Shown here piece by piece: positions 47,415 through 56,700 of a stretch of DNA of 64,000 nt. This DNA comes from Pseudomonas sp. S31. GTDB taxonomy: Bacteria; Pseudomonadota; Gammaproteobacteria; Pseudomonadales; Pseudomonadaceae. The translations under genes and the position numbers were made by a program. The notes below the pieces were generated by a model. That model was not told where the DNA came from, made no database searches, and worked only from the letters and a program-made list of their open reading frames with translations. Position 1 is the first letter of the stretch. Each line of letters starts with the position of its first letter. The DNA is taken from the NCBI RefSeq assembly GCF_016648105.1, contig NZ_JACVVE010000016.1:54280-118279 (forward strand). Reading direction: 5' to 3'.

Positions 47415-50132
47415 ATGACAGATCTGTCCCGTACGCATGGATTCGCCAGCCAGGCCCTGGGCCTGCTGGACGGGCGTTTCTTCCGGCCGCCACTGCCGGA
47501 CGGGCATGTGCTGCGCCCGCGCCTGTGCCAGCGCTTGCAGGCCGGGCTTGGCGGGCGCTTGCTGTTGGTCAACGCCCCGGCAGGGTTCGGCAAGAGCTCG
47601 TTGGCCATCGAGTTCAGCCAGGCGTTGCCCGAGCACTGGCGCAGCCTGTGGCTCGGCTTGAGCCAGCGCGACGCCGACCCCGGGCGCTTCCTGGAGCGTC
47701 TGCTCGAAGGGCTGCAGCAGTATTGCCCGGCCCTGGGAGGCCAGGCCATGGGCTTGCTGAAAATGCGTCAGCGCCACCAGCCGTTCGCCTTCGAGGAATG
47801 GCTCGACGGCCTGCTCGACGAGTTGGCCCTGTACCTGCAGCCCGACACGCCGTTGCTGCTGGTGCTCGATGACTACCACCTGGCCCAGGGGGCGGTGCTC
47901 GACCGTTGCCTGCAGTTCTTCCTCAATCACCTGCCGCCTGGCCTGGTGCTGCTGGTCACCAGCCGCCAGCGCCCCGATTGGCACCTGGCGCGGCTGCGCC
48001 TGTCACGGCAGTTGGTCGAACTCAACGAACAGGACCTGCGCCTGACCGCCGACGAAGCCCTGGAAGTGATCGGCTGCCAGCCCACCGGCCTGCGCGGACA
48101 GGCTCTGGACAACCTGATCCAGCGCAGCGACGGCTGGGTGGCGGGGCTGCGCTTCTGGCAACTGGCGGCCAGCGAGGTTGGCGACGAGCAGGCCTTGCCC
48201 CAGGCGTTGCACGGCGGCGAAGGGTTGATACGCGATTATCTGCTGGAAGAGGTGATCGACCTGCTGCCGCCGGATGTGCAGGCATTTCTCGACGATACCG
48301 CCTGCCAGGACCGGTTCTGTGCCCAGTTGTGCGACGCCCTGCGCGAGCGCGACGACAGCCAGGCGATCCTGCGCTACCTGCAGGCCCACCAGGTGTTTCT
48401 GGTGCCGCTGGACGAACACGGCTACTGGTTCCGCTATCACCACCTGTTTTCCGACCTGTTGCGCAGCCGCCAGGCCAGCGAACCGTTGGCACGCCTGCAC
48501 TTGCGTGCCTGCCGCTGGTTCCAGGGCCAGGGCCTGCTGGACGAAGCGGTGGAGCAGGCCCTGCGGGCCGGTCACCTCGACGTGGCCGCCAATCTGGTAC
48601 AGAGCCTGTCGGAAGAGCAACTGCTGGCCGAGCAGAACGTCGGCATGTTGCTGCGCTGGAAGATGGACCTGCCCGACAGCCTGCTGATCAGTACGCCGCG
48701 CCTGATCGTGCTGTACAGCTGGGCCCTGGGCCTGGCCTGTCAGCTGGATGCCGCCGAAGAACTGTCAGGCTACCTCAGCCGTTTCCTGCCGGCACCCTCG
48801 GCCACCGCGCAGCGCTCGATGCTGGCCCAGTGGCTGGCGCTCAGCGGGGTGATCGCCCGAGGCCGCGGTGACCGCGCGCGGACCCTGGCGTATTGTGGCG
48901 AGGCCCTACAAAGCCTGCCGGACAAACGTTACGGGCAACGTCTGGTATGCCTCTCGACACTGTCCAACCTGGCCATCGCCGATGCCGATTTCTGGCGCGC
49001 CCGTGGCTGGAACCGCGAGGCCCTGGAGCTGGCCCAACGGGTCGGCAATCCCTTGTTCGAGGCCCTGGCCCACTATGACCGGGCGCGCGTGCTGCACGCC
49101 CGCGGCGAGGTGCTGCGGGCCCTGGACGAAGTGCGTGAGGGGCAGCAGCGGCTGCAGGGCTTGTCGGCGCAGCGGCTGTATGCGGTGCGTGCCCGGCTCA
49201 CCCTGTACGAAGGCTACCTGCTGGTCGCACGCCTGCAGAACAGCCAGGGGCGCGCGCGCTTGCGTGCCGGGCTCAGCGAAGCCCGTGCATGCCGGGACAT
49301 CAGCGTGCTCATCGGGCATTGCGTGATCGCTTCGCTGGACGGCCGCGAGGGGCAGTTCGCCGAGGCCTTCGCCGAGCTGGCCGAGGCCGAGCGGCTGATG
49401 CACATCTGGGACGTGCCGCCGATCTTCTACCTGGCCATGATTACCCTGGTGAAGTGCGAGCTCTGGCTGGCCCAGGGCCGCACCGACCTGGCCGAGTCGT
49501 GGCTGTTGCGCCTGGGCCAGACCTACGGCGGCGAGCAGCCGGCAGCGGCGCCGGAGTTCCACCCGTTGCTGCCCCTGCATATCGAACTGCAGCAGGCCTT
49601 GCTCGAACGTGCCCTGGGGCGCACCGAGCAGGCGGCCCGGCGGCTGCAGGCCCTGGTCGAGCGCGGTCGTGCCAGTGGCGGTACGTTGCTGACGGCGCAT
49701 GCACTGTGCCAATCGATGGCGCTGCGGCTTGGTCAGGGGCATGACGCCCAGGCTGCCGAGTTGATGGGCCAGGCCCTGGAGGCGTCCCGGGGCGGCGTGT
49801 TGCAAACCTTCCAACGGTTGCTGCAAGAGCATCCTTGCTGGCTGCGTGAGCAATTGCTGGCCAGCCCTGGCTGCCCTGCCCGCACGCAGTTGCTGGCGTT
49901 CCTGCCGGAACTGCCGTTGGCCGATAGCGGCAGCGCGCAAGCGTTGAGCGGGCGCGAACTGGCCGTGCTCGAGCTGATCGCCAAGGGTTGTTCGAACCAG
50001 CAGATCAGCGAGCGGCTGTTCATCTCGTTGCACACGGTCAAGACCCACGCCAGCCATATCAACGGCAAACTCGGCGTGGAGCGGCGTACCCAGGCGGTTG
50101 CCCGGGCGCAGTCGCTGGGCCTGTTGCCGTGA
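47415..50132 (+). CDS. MalT-type LuxR-family transcriptional regulator
   Basis: A 905-residue STAND regulator. N-terminal NTPase: Walker A APAGFGKSS at residues 54-62 and Walker B LLLVLDDYH with D152-D153. A long helical/TPR-like sensor follows (about 330-830), then a C-terminal LuxR HTH (LSGRELAVLELIAKGCSNQQ) in the last 65 residues. Such proteins activate transcription after binding ATP and a small inducer. Its position after the acyl-CoA ligase/DUF1302/DUF1329 genes suggests it controls them. The 266-base upstream gap contains GTAG-TCTTTCC-CTAC near 47302. Confidence 0.9.
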   Translation: MTDLSRTHGFASQALGLLDGRFFRPPLPDGHVLRPRLCQRLQAGLGGRLLLVNAPAGFGKSSLAIEFSQALPEHWRSLWLGLSQRDADPGRFLERLLEGLQQYCPALGGQAMGLLKMRQRHQPFAFEEWLDGLLDELALYLQPDTPLLLVLDDYHLAQGAVLDRCLQFFLNHLPPGLVLLVTSRQRPDWHLARLRLSRQLVELNEQDLRLTADEALEVIGCQPTGLRGQALDNLIQRSDGWVAGLRFWQLAASEVGDEQALPQALHGGEGLIRDYLLEEVIDLLPPDVQAFLDDTACQDRFCAQLCDALRERDDSQAILRYLQAHQVFLVPLDEHGYWFRYHHLFSDLLRSRQASEPLARLHLRACRWFQGQGLLDEAVEQALRAGHLDVAANLVQSLSEEQLLAEQNVGMLLRWKMDLPDSLLISTPRLIVLYSWALGLACQLDAAEELSGYLSRFLPAPSATAQRSMLAQWLALSGVIARGRGDRARTLAYCGEALQSLPDKRYGQRLVCLSTLSNLAIADADFWRARGWNREALELAQRVGNPLFEALAHYDRARVLHARGEVLRALDEVREGQQRLQGLSAQRLYAVRARLTLYEGYLLVARLQNSQGRARLRAGLSEARACRDISVLIGHCVIASLDGREGQFAEAFAELAEAERLMHIWDVPPIFYLAMITLVKCELWLAQGRTDLAESWLLRLGQTYGGEQPAAAPEFHPLLPLHIELQQALLERALGRTEQAARRLQALVERGRASGGTLLTAHALCQSMALRLGQGHDAQAAELMGQALEASRGGVLQTFQRLLQEHPCWLREQLLASPGCPARTQLLAFLPELPLADSGSAQALSGRELAVLELIAKGCSNQQISERLFISLHTVKTHASHINGKLGVERRTQAVARAQSLGLLP

Positions 50133-50294
50133 AGGTAGCCCTGGGGCGGATTGCCCGATAAAATACTGGCAAGATGCCACTTATTGATGTGTCCGACGCT
50201 CCGCGCTCATCTTTCCAGCCCCGTTGCCGATAAAGCATTCGGCGGGATGCATCGCCACGCACCCTTTTCCCATCACCCCAGACAGGTCGCGTTG

Positions 50295-51902
50295 ATGCTG
50301 CAGTACGGGCAAAAAACTTTTCTGATCGTCGACGACTTCACCGATTTCCGCACCTCGACCCGGTCCATGTTGCGTGAGTTGGGCGTGCGTGACGTCGATA
50401 CCGCCGACAGCGGCGAACAGGCGCTGCGCATGTGTGGGCAGAAGCGCTACGACTTCATCCTCCAGGATTTCCACCTTGGCGATGGCAAGAAGAATGGCCA
50501 GCAGGTGCTGGAGGACCTGATTCTCGACAAGCTGATCAGCCATGAATGCGTGTTCATCATGGTCACGGCCGAGAGCAGCCAGTCGATCGTGCTCAGCACC
50601 CTGGAACACGAGCCCGACGCCTACCTGACCAAGCCCTTCAACCGCGTCGGCCTGGCCCAGCGCCTGGAGAAGCTGACGCAGCGCAAGACCTTGCTCAAGC
50701 CGATCCTCCAGGCCCTGGATCGTGGTCGCCCGGCCGAGGTGCTGGCGGCCTGTGCCGAACTGTGCAAGCAGGACCCGCGCTTCGCGCCGCTGTGCCTGCG
50801 CTATCGGGCCGATGCGCTGCGCGACCTCAATCGTTTCGACGAGCTGGAGAAGTTCCTCAAGTCGATCCTCGCCAGCCGCCCACAGCCTTGGGTGTATTCG
50901 GCGCTGGGCAACCTGTTGCACAAGCGGGGCCAGCACGACCAGGCACAGGGCGTGTACGAGCAGGCGCTGAAAGCCTTCCCGATCATGCCGGCGCTGTACG
51001 ATGGCATGGCCGAAGTGCTGGTGGCCCAGGGCGAAACCAAGCGTGCGCAGAACATGCTCGAGGAAGCCGTACGCCTGTCGCCGCTGGCGGTGCGCCGCCA
51101 GGCGGCGCTGGGCAAGCTGGCGTTGGACAACGAAGATTTCGAGAGTGCCTCCAAGGCCTACCGCCACGCGGTGAACCAGGGGCAGAGCTCGCGCTACAAG
51201 GATGCCGAGAGCAACCTCGGCCTGGTCCAGGCGCTGATGAACAAGAACGCGGGCTTCGGCCTGGACGCGCGCACCCGGGTAGAGATCAACACCGTGCTCG
51301 GTGAAGTGGCCAAGGAAAACGTCGAGGATCAGGGCCTGCAGGTGCGCGCGCGCTTGATGAAGGCGGCCAGCCTGCAGCAGGCCGGCGACGCCGAGACGGC
51401 TGCCAAGCTCACCGAGCAAGCCATGCAGCGCCTGGACAAGATGGAGCAGTTCTTCTCCGTCGAGGCGGCGCTGACCGTGGCCAAGCAGTTGCAGGCGTTG
51501 GGCCAGGAGTCGGCCGGTGGCGCGATTCTCAAGGGGTGCGTGGAAACCTACGGTGACGATCCCAAGGTCATGCAGAGCGTGGCCAAGCTGACCGACGACC
51601 CAACGGTGCTCGGCGCCGTCACCGAGGCTGTCGACCTCAACCGCCAAGGCGTGCGCAGCTACCAGGGCGGGCAGCTCAACGAAGCGCTGGGGATGTTCCG
51701 CAAGGCGTTGGCCCTGCAGCCCAAGAACATCAGCATCGCGCTCAACACCGCCCAAGCGCTGCTGCGTATCGGCGGTGAATCGCCTTCTGCCGAGCTCATG
51801 CAGGAGTGCCGGGCCTGTCTGCAAAGTGTCGCCGGGATTCCGACCAGCGACAGCCGCCATGATCGTTATCGCAAGTTGCACATCCGGGTGTTCGGCGCAT
51901 GA
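50295..51902 (+). CDS. Response regulator with C-terminal TPR domain
   Basis: A 535-residue protein: an N-terminal CheY-like receiver (acidic D13-D14, phosphoacceptor D58 in LQDFHLGDG, lysine in YLTKPF), followed by about 400 residues of TPR-like helical repeats and no DNA-binding domain. The output is probably protein-protein contact. The ATG at 50295 is chosen because the receiver begins directly after it; the frame is open upstream. Its stop overlaps the next gene's start (ATGA), and that gene is a kinase-like partner. Confidence 0.88.
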   Translation: MLQYGQKTFLIVDDFTDFRTSTRSMLRELGVRDVDTADSGEQALRMCGQKRYDFILQDFHLGDGKKNGQQVLEDLILDKLISHECVFIMVTAESSQSIVLSTLEHEPDAYLTKPFNRVGLAQRLEKLTQRKTLLKPILQALDRGRPAEVLAACAELCKQDPRFAPLCLRYRADALRDLNRFDELEKFLKSILASRPQPWVYSALGNLLHKRGQHDQAQGVYEQALKAFPIMPALYDGMAEVLVAQGETKRAQNMLEEAVRLSPLAVRRQAALGKLALDNEDFESASKAYRHAVNQGQSSRYKDAESNLGLVQALMNKNAGFGLDARTRVEINTVLGEVAKENVEDQGLQVRARLMKAASLQQAGDAETAAKLTEQAMQRLDKMEQFFSVEAALTVAKQLQALGQESAGGAILKGCVETYGDDPKVMQSVAKLTDDPTVLGAVTEAVDLNRQGVRSYQGGQLNEALGMFRKALALQPKNISIALNTAQALLRIGGESPSAELMQECRACLQSVAGIPTSDSRHDRYRKLHIRVFGA

Positions 51903-52591
51903 GCCAGGTAGACCAGGGGCTGGACTTTTCCACGGTGATCGCCTCCACCGTGCACGACCTGAAAAACTCCCTGTCGGCGTTGATCCAGGCCCACGACCAG
52001 TTCCTCGCGCGGCTGCCCGAAGGGCTGCGCCAGGGCAGCGAGCAGGGCGTGATCGAGCACGAATTCCGTCACCTCAACGGCATGTTGGTGCAGATGCTGG
52101 GCCTGTACAAACTGGGCGTGAACCAGCTGCCGCTGTGCCCGGACTACCACGAACTGGAAGACTTCATCGAGGCCCAGCTGGCTGGGCACCAGGAGGTGCT
52201 GGAGCACCGCGATATCCTCGCCACCTGGCGCATCGACACGGAGAACCCGCTGGGCTTCTTCGACCGCGAGCTGGTCGCCTCGGTGGTGGCCAACGTGCTG
52301 ACCAACGCCATCCGCTACGCCGGCCACGCCCTGTTGATCGGCATCGAGGAGCTGGACGAGCAACTGGTGATCAGCGTCAACGACGACGGACCGGGTTATC
52401 CACAGCGCATGCTCGAACGCCAGCAGGACTACGTGCAGGGCATCGACGCGCAGAGCGGCAGCACCGGCCTGGGACTGTACTTCGCGGCACGGATCGCCGC
52501 CCTGCACGAGCGCGATGGTGTGCATGGGCGGATCGAGATCAGCAATGGTGGGGCGTTGGGTGGGGGGCTGTTCCGCTTGTATTTGCCGTGA
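51899..52591 (+). CDS. Soluble histidine kinase-like protein
   Basis: A 230-residue protein without membrane segments. An H-box-like motif STVHDLKNSLSAL has H19. The HATPase region has N-box NVLTNAIRYA, G1 NDDGPGYP and G2 GSTGLGLYFA. It overlaps the response-regulator gene by 4 bases and most likely phosphorylates or dephosphorylates it. No sensor domain is fused, so the input signal must come from elsewhere. Confidence 0.88.
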   Translation: MSQVDQGLDFSTVIASTVHDLKNSLSALIQAHDQFLARLPEGLRQGSEQGVIEHEFRHLNGMLVQMLGLYKLGVNQLPLCPDYHELEDFIEAQLAGHQEVLEHRDILATWRIDTENPLGFFDRELVASVVANVLTNAIRYAGHALLIGIEELDEQLVISVNDDGPGYPQRMLERQQDYVQGIDAQSGSTGLGLYFAARIAALHERDGVHGRIEISNGGALGGGLFRLYLP

Positions 52592-52714
52592 GGAATAGCA
52601 GCGCGTGTTTGGCTGCTTCCCAAGGTGGTGATGAGCCTGTGGATAGGTCAGTTTGGAATGCAGGCTCCAATAAACGGTAAGCTACACGCTGTCATGATCT
52701 CCTTGGTAAACCTC

Positions 52715-53356
52715 ATGCCGCCCCAACCCTCTCTCATCCGCGAAACCTTCCCCGTCGGCCCGCTGCAATGCAATTGCACCCTGATCGGCGACCCAGTCAG
52801 CAAGAAGGCCATCGTCGTCGACCCGGGCGGTGACCCGGAGAAGATCCTCGCCCGCCTGCAGGCCCATGGCCTGACCCTGGTGAGCATCATCCACACCCAT
52901 GCCCATTTCGACCATTTCCTCGCGTCCGGCAAGCTCAAGGAGCTGACCGGTGCTACCTTGCACCTGCACAAGGACGACCAGCCGCTGTGGGACAACCTGG
53001 AAATGCAATGCCAGATGTTCGGCGTGCCCTATACCCCGGTGCCGGCACCCGACCGCTGGTTAGGTGACGATGAAGCGTTGGCGTGTGGCTGCGGGGTGGC
53101 CCTGCACACGCCGGGGCACACCCCAGGCTCGATGAGTTTCTGGTTCGCCGACGCCAAGCTGCTGATCGCTGGCGACACCCTGTTCCGTCGCGGTATCGGC
53201 CGCACCGACCTGTGGGGTGGCGATCAGCGCGCCATCGTGCGCTCGATCAAGGAGCGTCTGTACCGCCTGGATGAAGACGCCATCGTGGTGACTGGCCATG
53301 GTGCGGACACGCGTCTGGGTGACGAGATGCGCGAGAACCCGTTCGTGCGGGCATAG
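52715..53356 (+). CDS. Metallo-beta-lactamase-fold hydrolase (glyoxalase II-like)
   Basis: A 213-residue MBL-fold protein with the metal motif HTHAHFDH, later ligands in HTPGHTPGS and GDTLFRRGIGRTD, and a final H in VTGHG. Relatives hydrolyse thioesters such as S-lactoylglutathione or act as persulfide dioxygenases; substrate unknown. The start MPPQPSLIRETF at 52715 fits the family; in-frame ATGs at 52694 and 52625 are alternatives. Predicted cytoplasmic. Confidence 0.85.
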   Translation: MPPQPSLIRETFPVGPLQCNCTLIGDPVSKKAIVVDPGGDPEKILARLQAHGLTLVSIIHTHAHFDHFLASGKLKELTGATLHLHKDDQPLWDNLEMQCQMFGVPYTPVPAPDRWLGDDEALACGCGVALHTPGHTPGSMSFWFADAKLLIAGDTLFRRGIGRTDLWGGDQRAIVRSIKERLYRLDEDAIVVTGHGADTRLGDEMRENPFVRA

Positions 53357-53467
53357 GGCTAGGGTATCTGCTGGCACAATGGAATTTTTTTGCCGTCGCA
53401 CGATCCAACCCTGGCGATGATCCGTTCGCGATCCGCCGCACTTATGAATTTCAGTAGGAGCTTGTCC

Positions 53468-54175
53468 ATGTTCACCATGCGTCGTCTGATTATCGTCGCA
53501 ACCACCGCGGCCCTGATGGCCGGTTGTGCCGGGCAGAACCCATACGATTCCCAAGGCTCCTCCGGCATGAGCAAGACCGCCAAGTATGGTGGCCTGGGTG
53601 CCCTGGCAGGTGCCGTAGCAGGTGCCGCCATCGACCACAACAACCGTGGCAAGGGTGCGCTGATCGGCGCCGCCGCGGTGGGCGCGGCCGCCGCCGGTTA
53701 TGGTTACTACGCCGACAAGCAGGAAGCCGCGCTGCGTGCGCAGATGGCCAATACTGGCGTCGAAGTGCAGCGTCAAGGTGACCAGATCAAGCTGATCATG
53801 CCGGGCAACATCACCTTTGCCACCGACTCGGCCAACATCGCGCCGAGCTTCTACACCCCCCTGAACAACCTGGCCAACTCGTTCAAGCAGTTCAACCAGA
53901 ACACCATCGAAGTGGTCGGCTTCACCGACAGCACCGGTAGCCGCCAGCACAACATGGACCTGTCCCAGCGCCGTGCGCAGGCGGTCAGCACCTACCTCAC
54001 TTCCCAGGGCGTCGATGGCTCGCGAGTGACCGTCCGTGGCATGGGCCCGGACCAGCCGATCGCGAGCAACGCCGATGCCAACGGCCGTGCGCAGAACCGC
54101 CGCGTCGAGGTCAACCTGAAGCCGATCCCTGGTCAGCAGTATGACCAGCAGGGCACCGTGCAGCAGTATCCCTGA
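53468..54175 (+). CDS. OmpA-family lipoprotein (YiaD-like)
   Basis: A 235-residue lipoprotein (lipobox LMAGC, lipidated C20). A glycine/alanine-rich glycine-zipper segment (about residues 40-80) is followed by a C-terminal OmpA-like peptidoglycan-binding domain (about 110-225; GFTDSTGS, N-R-R-V-E-V). It should tether the outer membrane to peptidoglycan. TAGGAGC precedes the ATG at 53468. A CCTGA repeat covers its stop codon. Confidence 0.9.
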   Translation: MFTMRRLIIVATTAALMAGCAGQNPYDSQGSSGMSKTAKYGGLGALAGAVAGAAIDHNNRGKGALIGAAAVGAAAAGYGYYADKQEAALRAQMANTGVEVQRQGDQIKLIMPGNITFATDSANIAPSFYTPLNNLANSFKQFNQNTIEVVGFTDSTGSRQHNMDLSQRRAQAVSTYLTSQGVDGSRVTVRGMGPDQPIASNADANGRAQNRRVEVNLKPIPGQQYDQQGTVQQYP

Positions 54176-54195
54176 CCTGACCTGACCTGACCTGA
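54171..54195 (+). repeat. CCTGA pentanucleotide repeat, five copies, at a stop codon
   Basis: Five perfect CCTGA units run from 54171 to 54195. The first contains the TGA stop of the OmpA-family gene, so a TGA recurs every five bases. A change in copy number would not alter the protein. Confidence 0.95.
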
Positions 54196-54218
54196 CCCCC
54201 GGCCTGGCCGGATCTGAC

Positions 54219-54249
54219 CTGTAGGAGCGGCACAAGGCCGCTCCTACAG
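54219..54249. terminator. REP-like hairpin between convergent genes
   Basis: CTGTAGGAGCGG and CCGCTCCTACAG form a perfect 12-base stem with a 7-base loop. The GTAGGAGCGG core resembles half of the REP elements elsewhere in the window. It lies between the OmpA-family gene and pta; there is no U-run. Confidence 0.6.
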
Positions 54250-54278
54250 GGTGATGCGCAGGGGGGAAGGGCGCGCGC

Positions 54279-56366
54279 TCAGTCGGCGACGCTGGCCTGG
54301 ATCGCCGTCAGGGCGATGGTGTGCACGATATCGTCGACCTGTGCCCCGCGCGGCAGGTCGTTCACCGGCTTGCGCAGGCCCTGCAGCATCGGCCCCAGGC
54401 TGACCCCTTCGGTACTGCGTTGCACGGCCTTGTGCGTGGTGTTGCCGGTGTTCAGGTCAGGGAACACGAATACCGTGGCCTGCCCGGCTACCGGGCTTTG
54501 CAGCGCCAGCTGGCGAGCCACCTGCGGGTTAGCCGCAGCGTCGTATTGCAGAGGGCCGTCGATCAGCAGTGGCTGTTGGCCCTGTTGCGCCAGGCGCGTG
54601 GCCTCGCGCACCTTCTCCACCTCCTCGTCGCTCGCCGAATCGTGCGAATAGCTGATCATCGCCACGCGTGGAGCGATCCCGAAGGCCTGCGCCGATTCGG
54701 CGCTCTGCCGGGCGATTTCCGCCAGCTCGGCGGCGCTCGGGTGAGGGTTCATCACGCAGTCGCCGTACACCAGCACCTGCTCGGGGAACAGCATGAAATA
54801 GACCGATGACACCAGGCTGCTGCCCGGTGCGGTCTTGATCAGCTGCAGCGCCGGACGGATGGTGTTGGCAGTGGAGTGGACCAGGCCCGAGACCAGGCCG
54901 TCGACTTCGTCGAGGGCCAGCATCATGGTGCCGATCACCACCGGGTCCTCGAGCTGCTGTTCGGCCATCGGGGCGTTCAGGTTCTTGCTCCTGCGCAGCT
55001 CGACCATGGGCTCGACATAACGGCCACGAATGCGCTCGGGGTCGAGGATCTCCAGGTCGGGCGGCAAGCTGATGCCCTGGGCCCGGGCCACGGCCTCGAC
55101 TTGCTCGGGTTTGGCCAACAGCACGCAGCGGGCGATGCCGCGTGCCTGGCAGATGGCGGCGGCTTGCACCAGCAGTGGCTCGGCCCCCTCGGGCAGGACG
55201 ATGCGCTTGTTGGCCTGCTGCGCGCGCTGGATCAACTGGTAGCGGAACACTGCCGGCGACAGGCGCGGTTCGCGTGGCGTGCCACAACGCTGATGGAGCC
55301 AGGCGGCGTCGAGGTGGCTGGCGACGAAGTCAGTGATGAATTCGGCGCGTTCACGATCGTCCACCGGGATCTCGCGATTGAGCGAATTGAGCTGGTTGGC
55401 GGTGTCGTACGAGCCGGTGCTCACCGACAGAATCGGCAGGCCGGCCTGCAGCGCGCCCCGGCACAGTTCGAGAATCCGGCTGTCAGGCTTGCTGTCGCTG
55501 GTGAGCAGCAGACCGGCCAGGGGCACCCCGTTGATCGCCGCCAGGCTCACGGCGAGGATGATGTCGTCGCGATCGCCCGGGGTCACCACCAGGGTGCCGG
55601 GGGTCAGCAGCGGCACGGTATTGGCCACGGTGCGCGCGCAGATGATGATCTTGTTCATGCGCCGTTGCTCGTAGTCGCCGGCGTTGAGCACCTGGGCGCC
55701 GAGCAGTTCGGCCACATCGCGGGTGCGCGGGGCGTTCAGCTCGGCCTGGTAAGGGATGCAGCCGAGCAGGCGGAAATCGTTGCCGCGCAGCAGGGGCGAG
55801 TGCTCGCGCAGGCGCGTGGCGAAGTCTGCCATGCTTTCGTCGGTACGGACCTTGTTCAGCACCACGCCGAGCACCTTCGGGTCGCGCGGCCCGCCGAACA
55901 GCTGGGCCTGCAGTTCGACGCGGCCGGAGAGTTCGCTGAGCACCTCGTTTTCCGGTGCCGAGACCAGAATCACCTCGGCATCCAGGCTCTTGGCCAGGTG
56001 CAGGTTGACCCGCGCGGCATAGCTGGCGTGGCGGGTTGGCACCATACCTTCGACCACCACCACGTCGTTGCCCACGCAGGCCTGCTGGTAGAGGCGGATG
56101 ATTGCCTCGAGCAACTCGTCGAGCTGGCCGTCGCCGAGCATGCGCTCGACCTGGGCCAGGCTCAACGGCAGTGGTGGGTTGATACCGTGGGTTCGCGCCA
56201 CCAGCTCGGTGGAGCGCTCGGGCCCGGTGTCGCCAGGGTGAGGCTGGGCGATCGGTTTGAAGAAACCGACCTTCAGGCCGGCCCGCTCGAGGGTGCGGAC
56301 CAGGCCGAGGCTGATCGACGTCAGGCCGACACCGAAGTCGGTCGGCGCAATGAAAAATGTCTGCAT
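54279..56366 (-). CDS. pta: Phosphate acetyltransferase
   Basis: A 695-residue long-form Pta converting acetyl-CoA and phosphate to acetyl phosphate. The N-terminal P-loop-like domain (MQTFFIAPTDFGVGLTS), central DRTGG domain (GDRDDIILAVS) and C-terminal PTA catalytic domain (about residues 370-690) are all present. The ATG at 56366 has GAGAAG at 6 bases. No ackA gene lies beside it in this window. It follows the DUF3565 gene by 31 bases. Confidence 0.95.
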   Translation of the reverse strand: MQTFFIAPTDFGVGLTSISLGLVRTLERAGLKVGFFKPIAQPHPGDTGPERSTELVARTHGINPPLPLSLAQVERMLGDGQLDELLEAIIRLYQQACVGNDVVVVEGMVPTRHASYAARVNLHLAKSLDAEVILVSAPENEVLSELSGRVELQAQLFGGPRDPKVLGVVLNKVRTDESMADFATRLREHSPLLRGNDFRLLGCIPYQAELNAPRTRDVAELLGAQVLNAGDYEQRRMNKIIICARTVANTVPLLTPGTLVVTPGDRDDIILAVSLAAINGVPLAGLLLTSDSKPDSRILELCRGALQAGLPILSVSTGSYDTANQLNSLNREIPVDDRERAEFITDFVASHLDAAWLHQRCGTPREPRLSPAVFRYQLIQRAQQANKRIVLPEGAEPLLVQAAAICQARGIARCVLLAKPEQVEAVARAQGISLPPDLEILDPERIRGRYVEPMVELRRSKNLNAPMAEQQLEDPVVIGTMMLALDEVDGLVSGLVHSTANTIRPALQLIKTAPGSSLVSSVYFMLFPEQVLVYGDCVMNPHPSAAELAEIARQSAESAQAFGIAPRVAMISYSHDSASDEEVEKVREATRLAQQGQQPLLIDGPLQYDAAANPQVARQLALQSPVAGQATVFVFPDLNTGNTTHKAVQRSTEGVSLGPMLQGLRKPVNDLPRGAQVDDIVHTIALTAIQASVAD

Positions 56367-56397
56367 GCGTGCTTCTCGAAATAAGCGGTGCAAGGGG

Positions 56398-56700
56398 TCA
56401 ACGGCCAAGGGTAGCGCTATCGGTCGCCTGTGCGCACCAACCACAGGCAAATGGCTGGCCAATGCGCTGCGCCCGTTGCTCGGCGTCGAGCACCCACGGG
56501 CGCGCCTGCCACGGCGGCTGGTGGCGCAGGTGCTGGGTATGGCCGCAGGTCAGCTCGACCACCCAGTGGCCGTCTTCGTCCTGGTGAAAGCCTTCGATCC
56601 GACTGATGGGCCGTTGCTCGTCCGAGGTGCGTTCGCAATCGGGCGATGCCTTGGTTACACTTGTCCGTTCTACATTCTTTTGCAAAAGGTCTTGCCCCAT
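56398..56700 (-). CDS. DUF3565 family protein, start uncertain
   Basis: Up to 100 residues. The conserved part is ISRIEGFHQDEDGHWVVEL, then C-G-H-T-Q-H and a C-terminal C-G-W-C, consistent with DUF3565 and possible metal binding. The only ATG for this length (56700) lies in CATG, overlapping the divergent slyD ATG. The true start may therefore be an internal TTG, or a rarer codon such as the ATC just before the conserved part. Function unknown; pta follows. Confidence 0.65.
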   Translation of the reverse strand: MGQDLLQKNVERTSVTKASPDCERTSDEQRPISRIEGFHQDEDGHWVVELTCGHTQHLRHQPPWQARPWVLDAEQRAQRIGQPFACGWCAQATDSATLGR

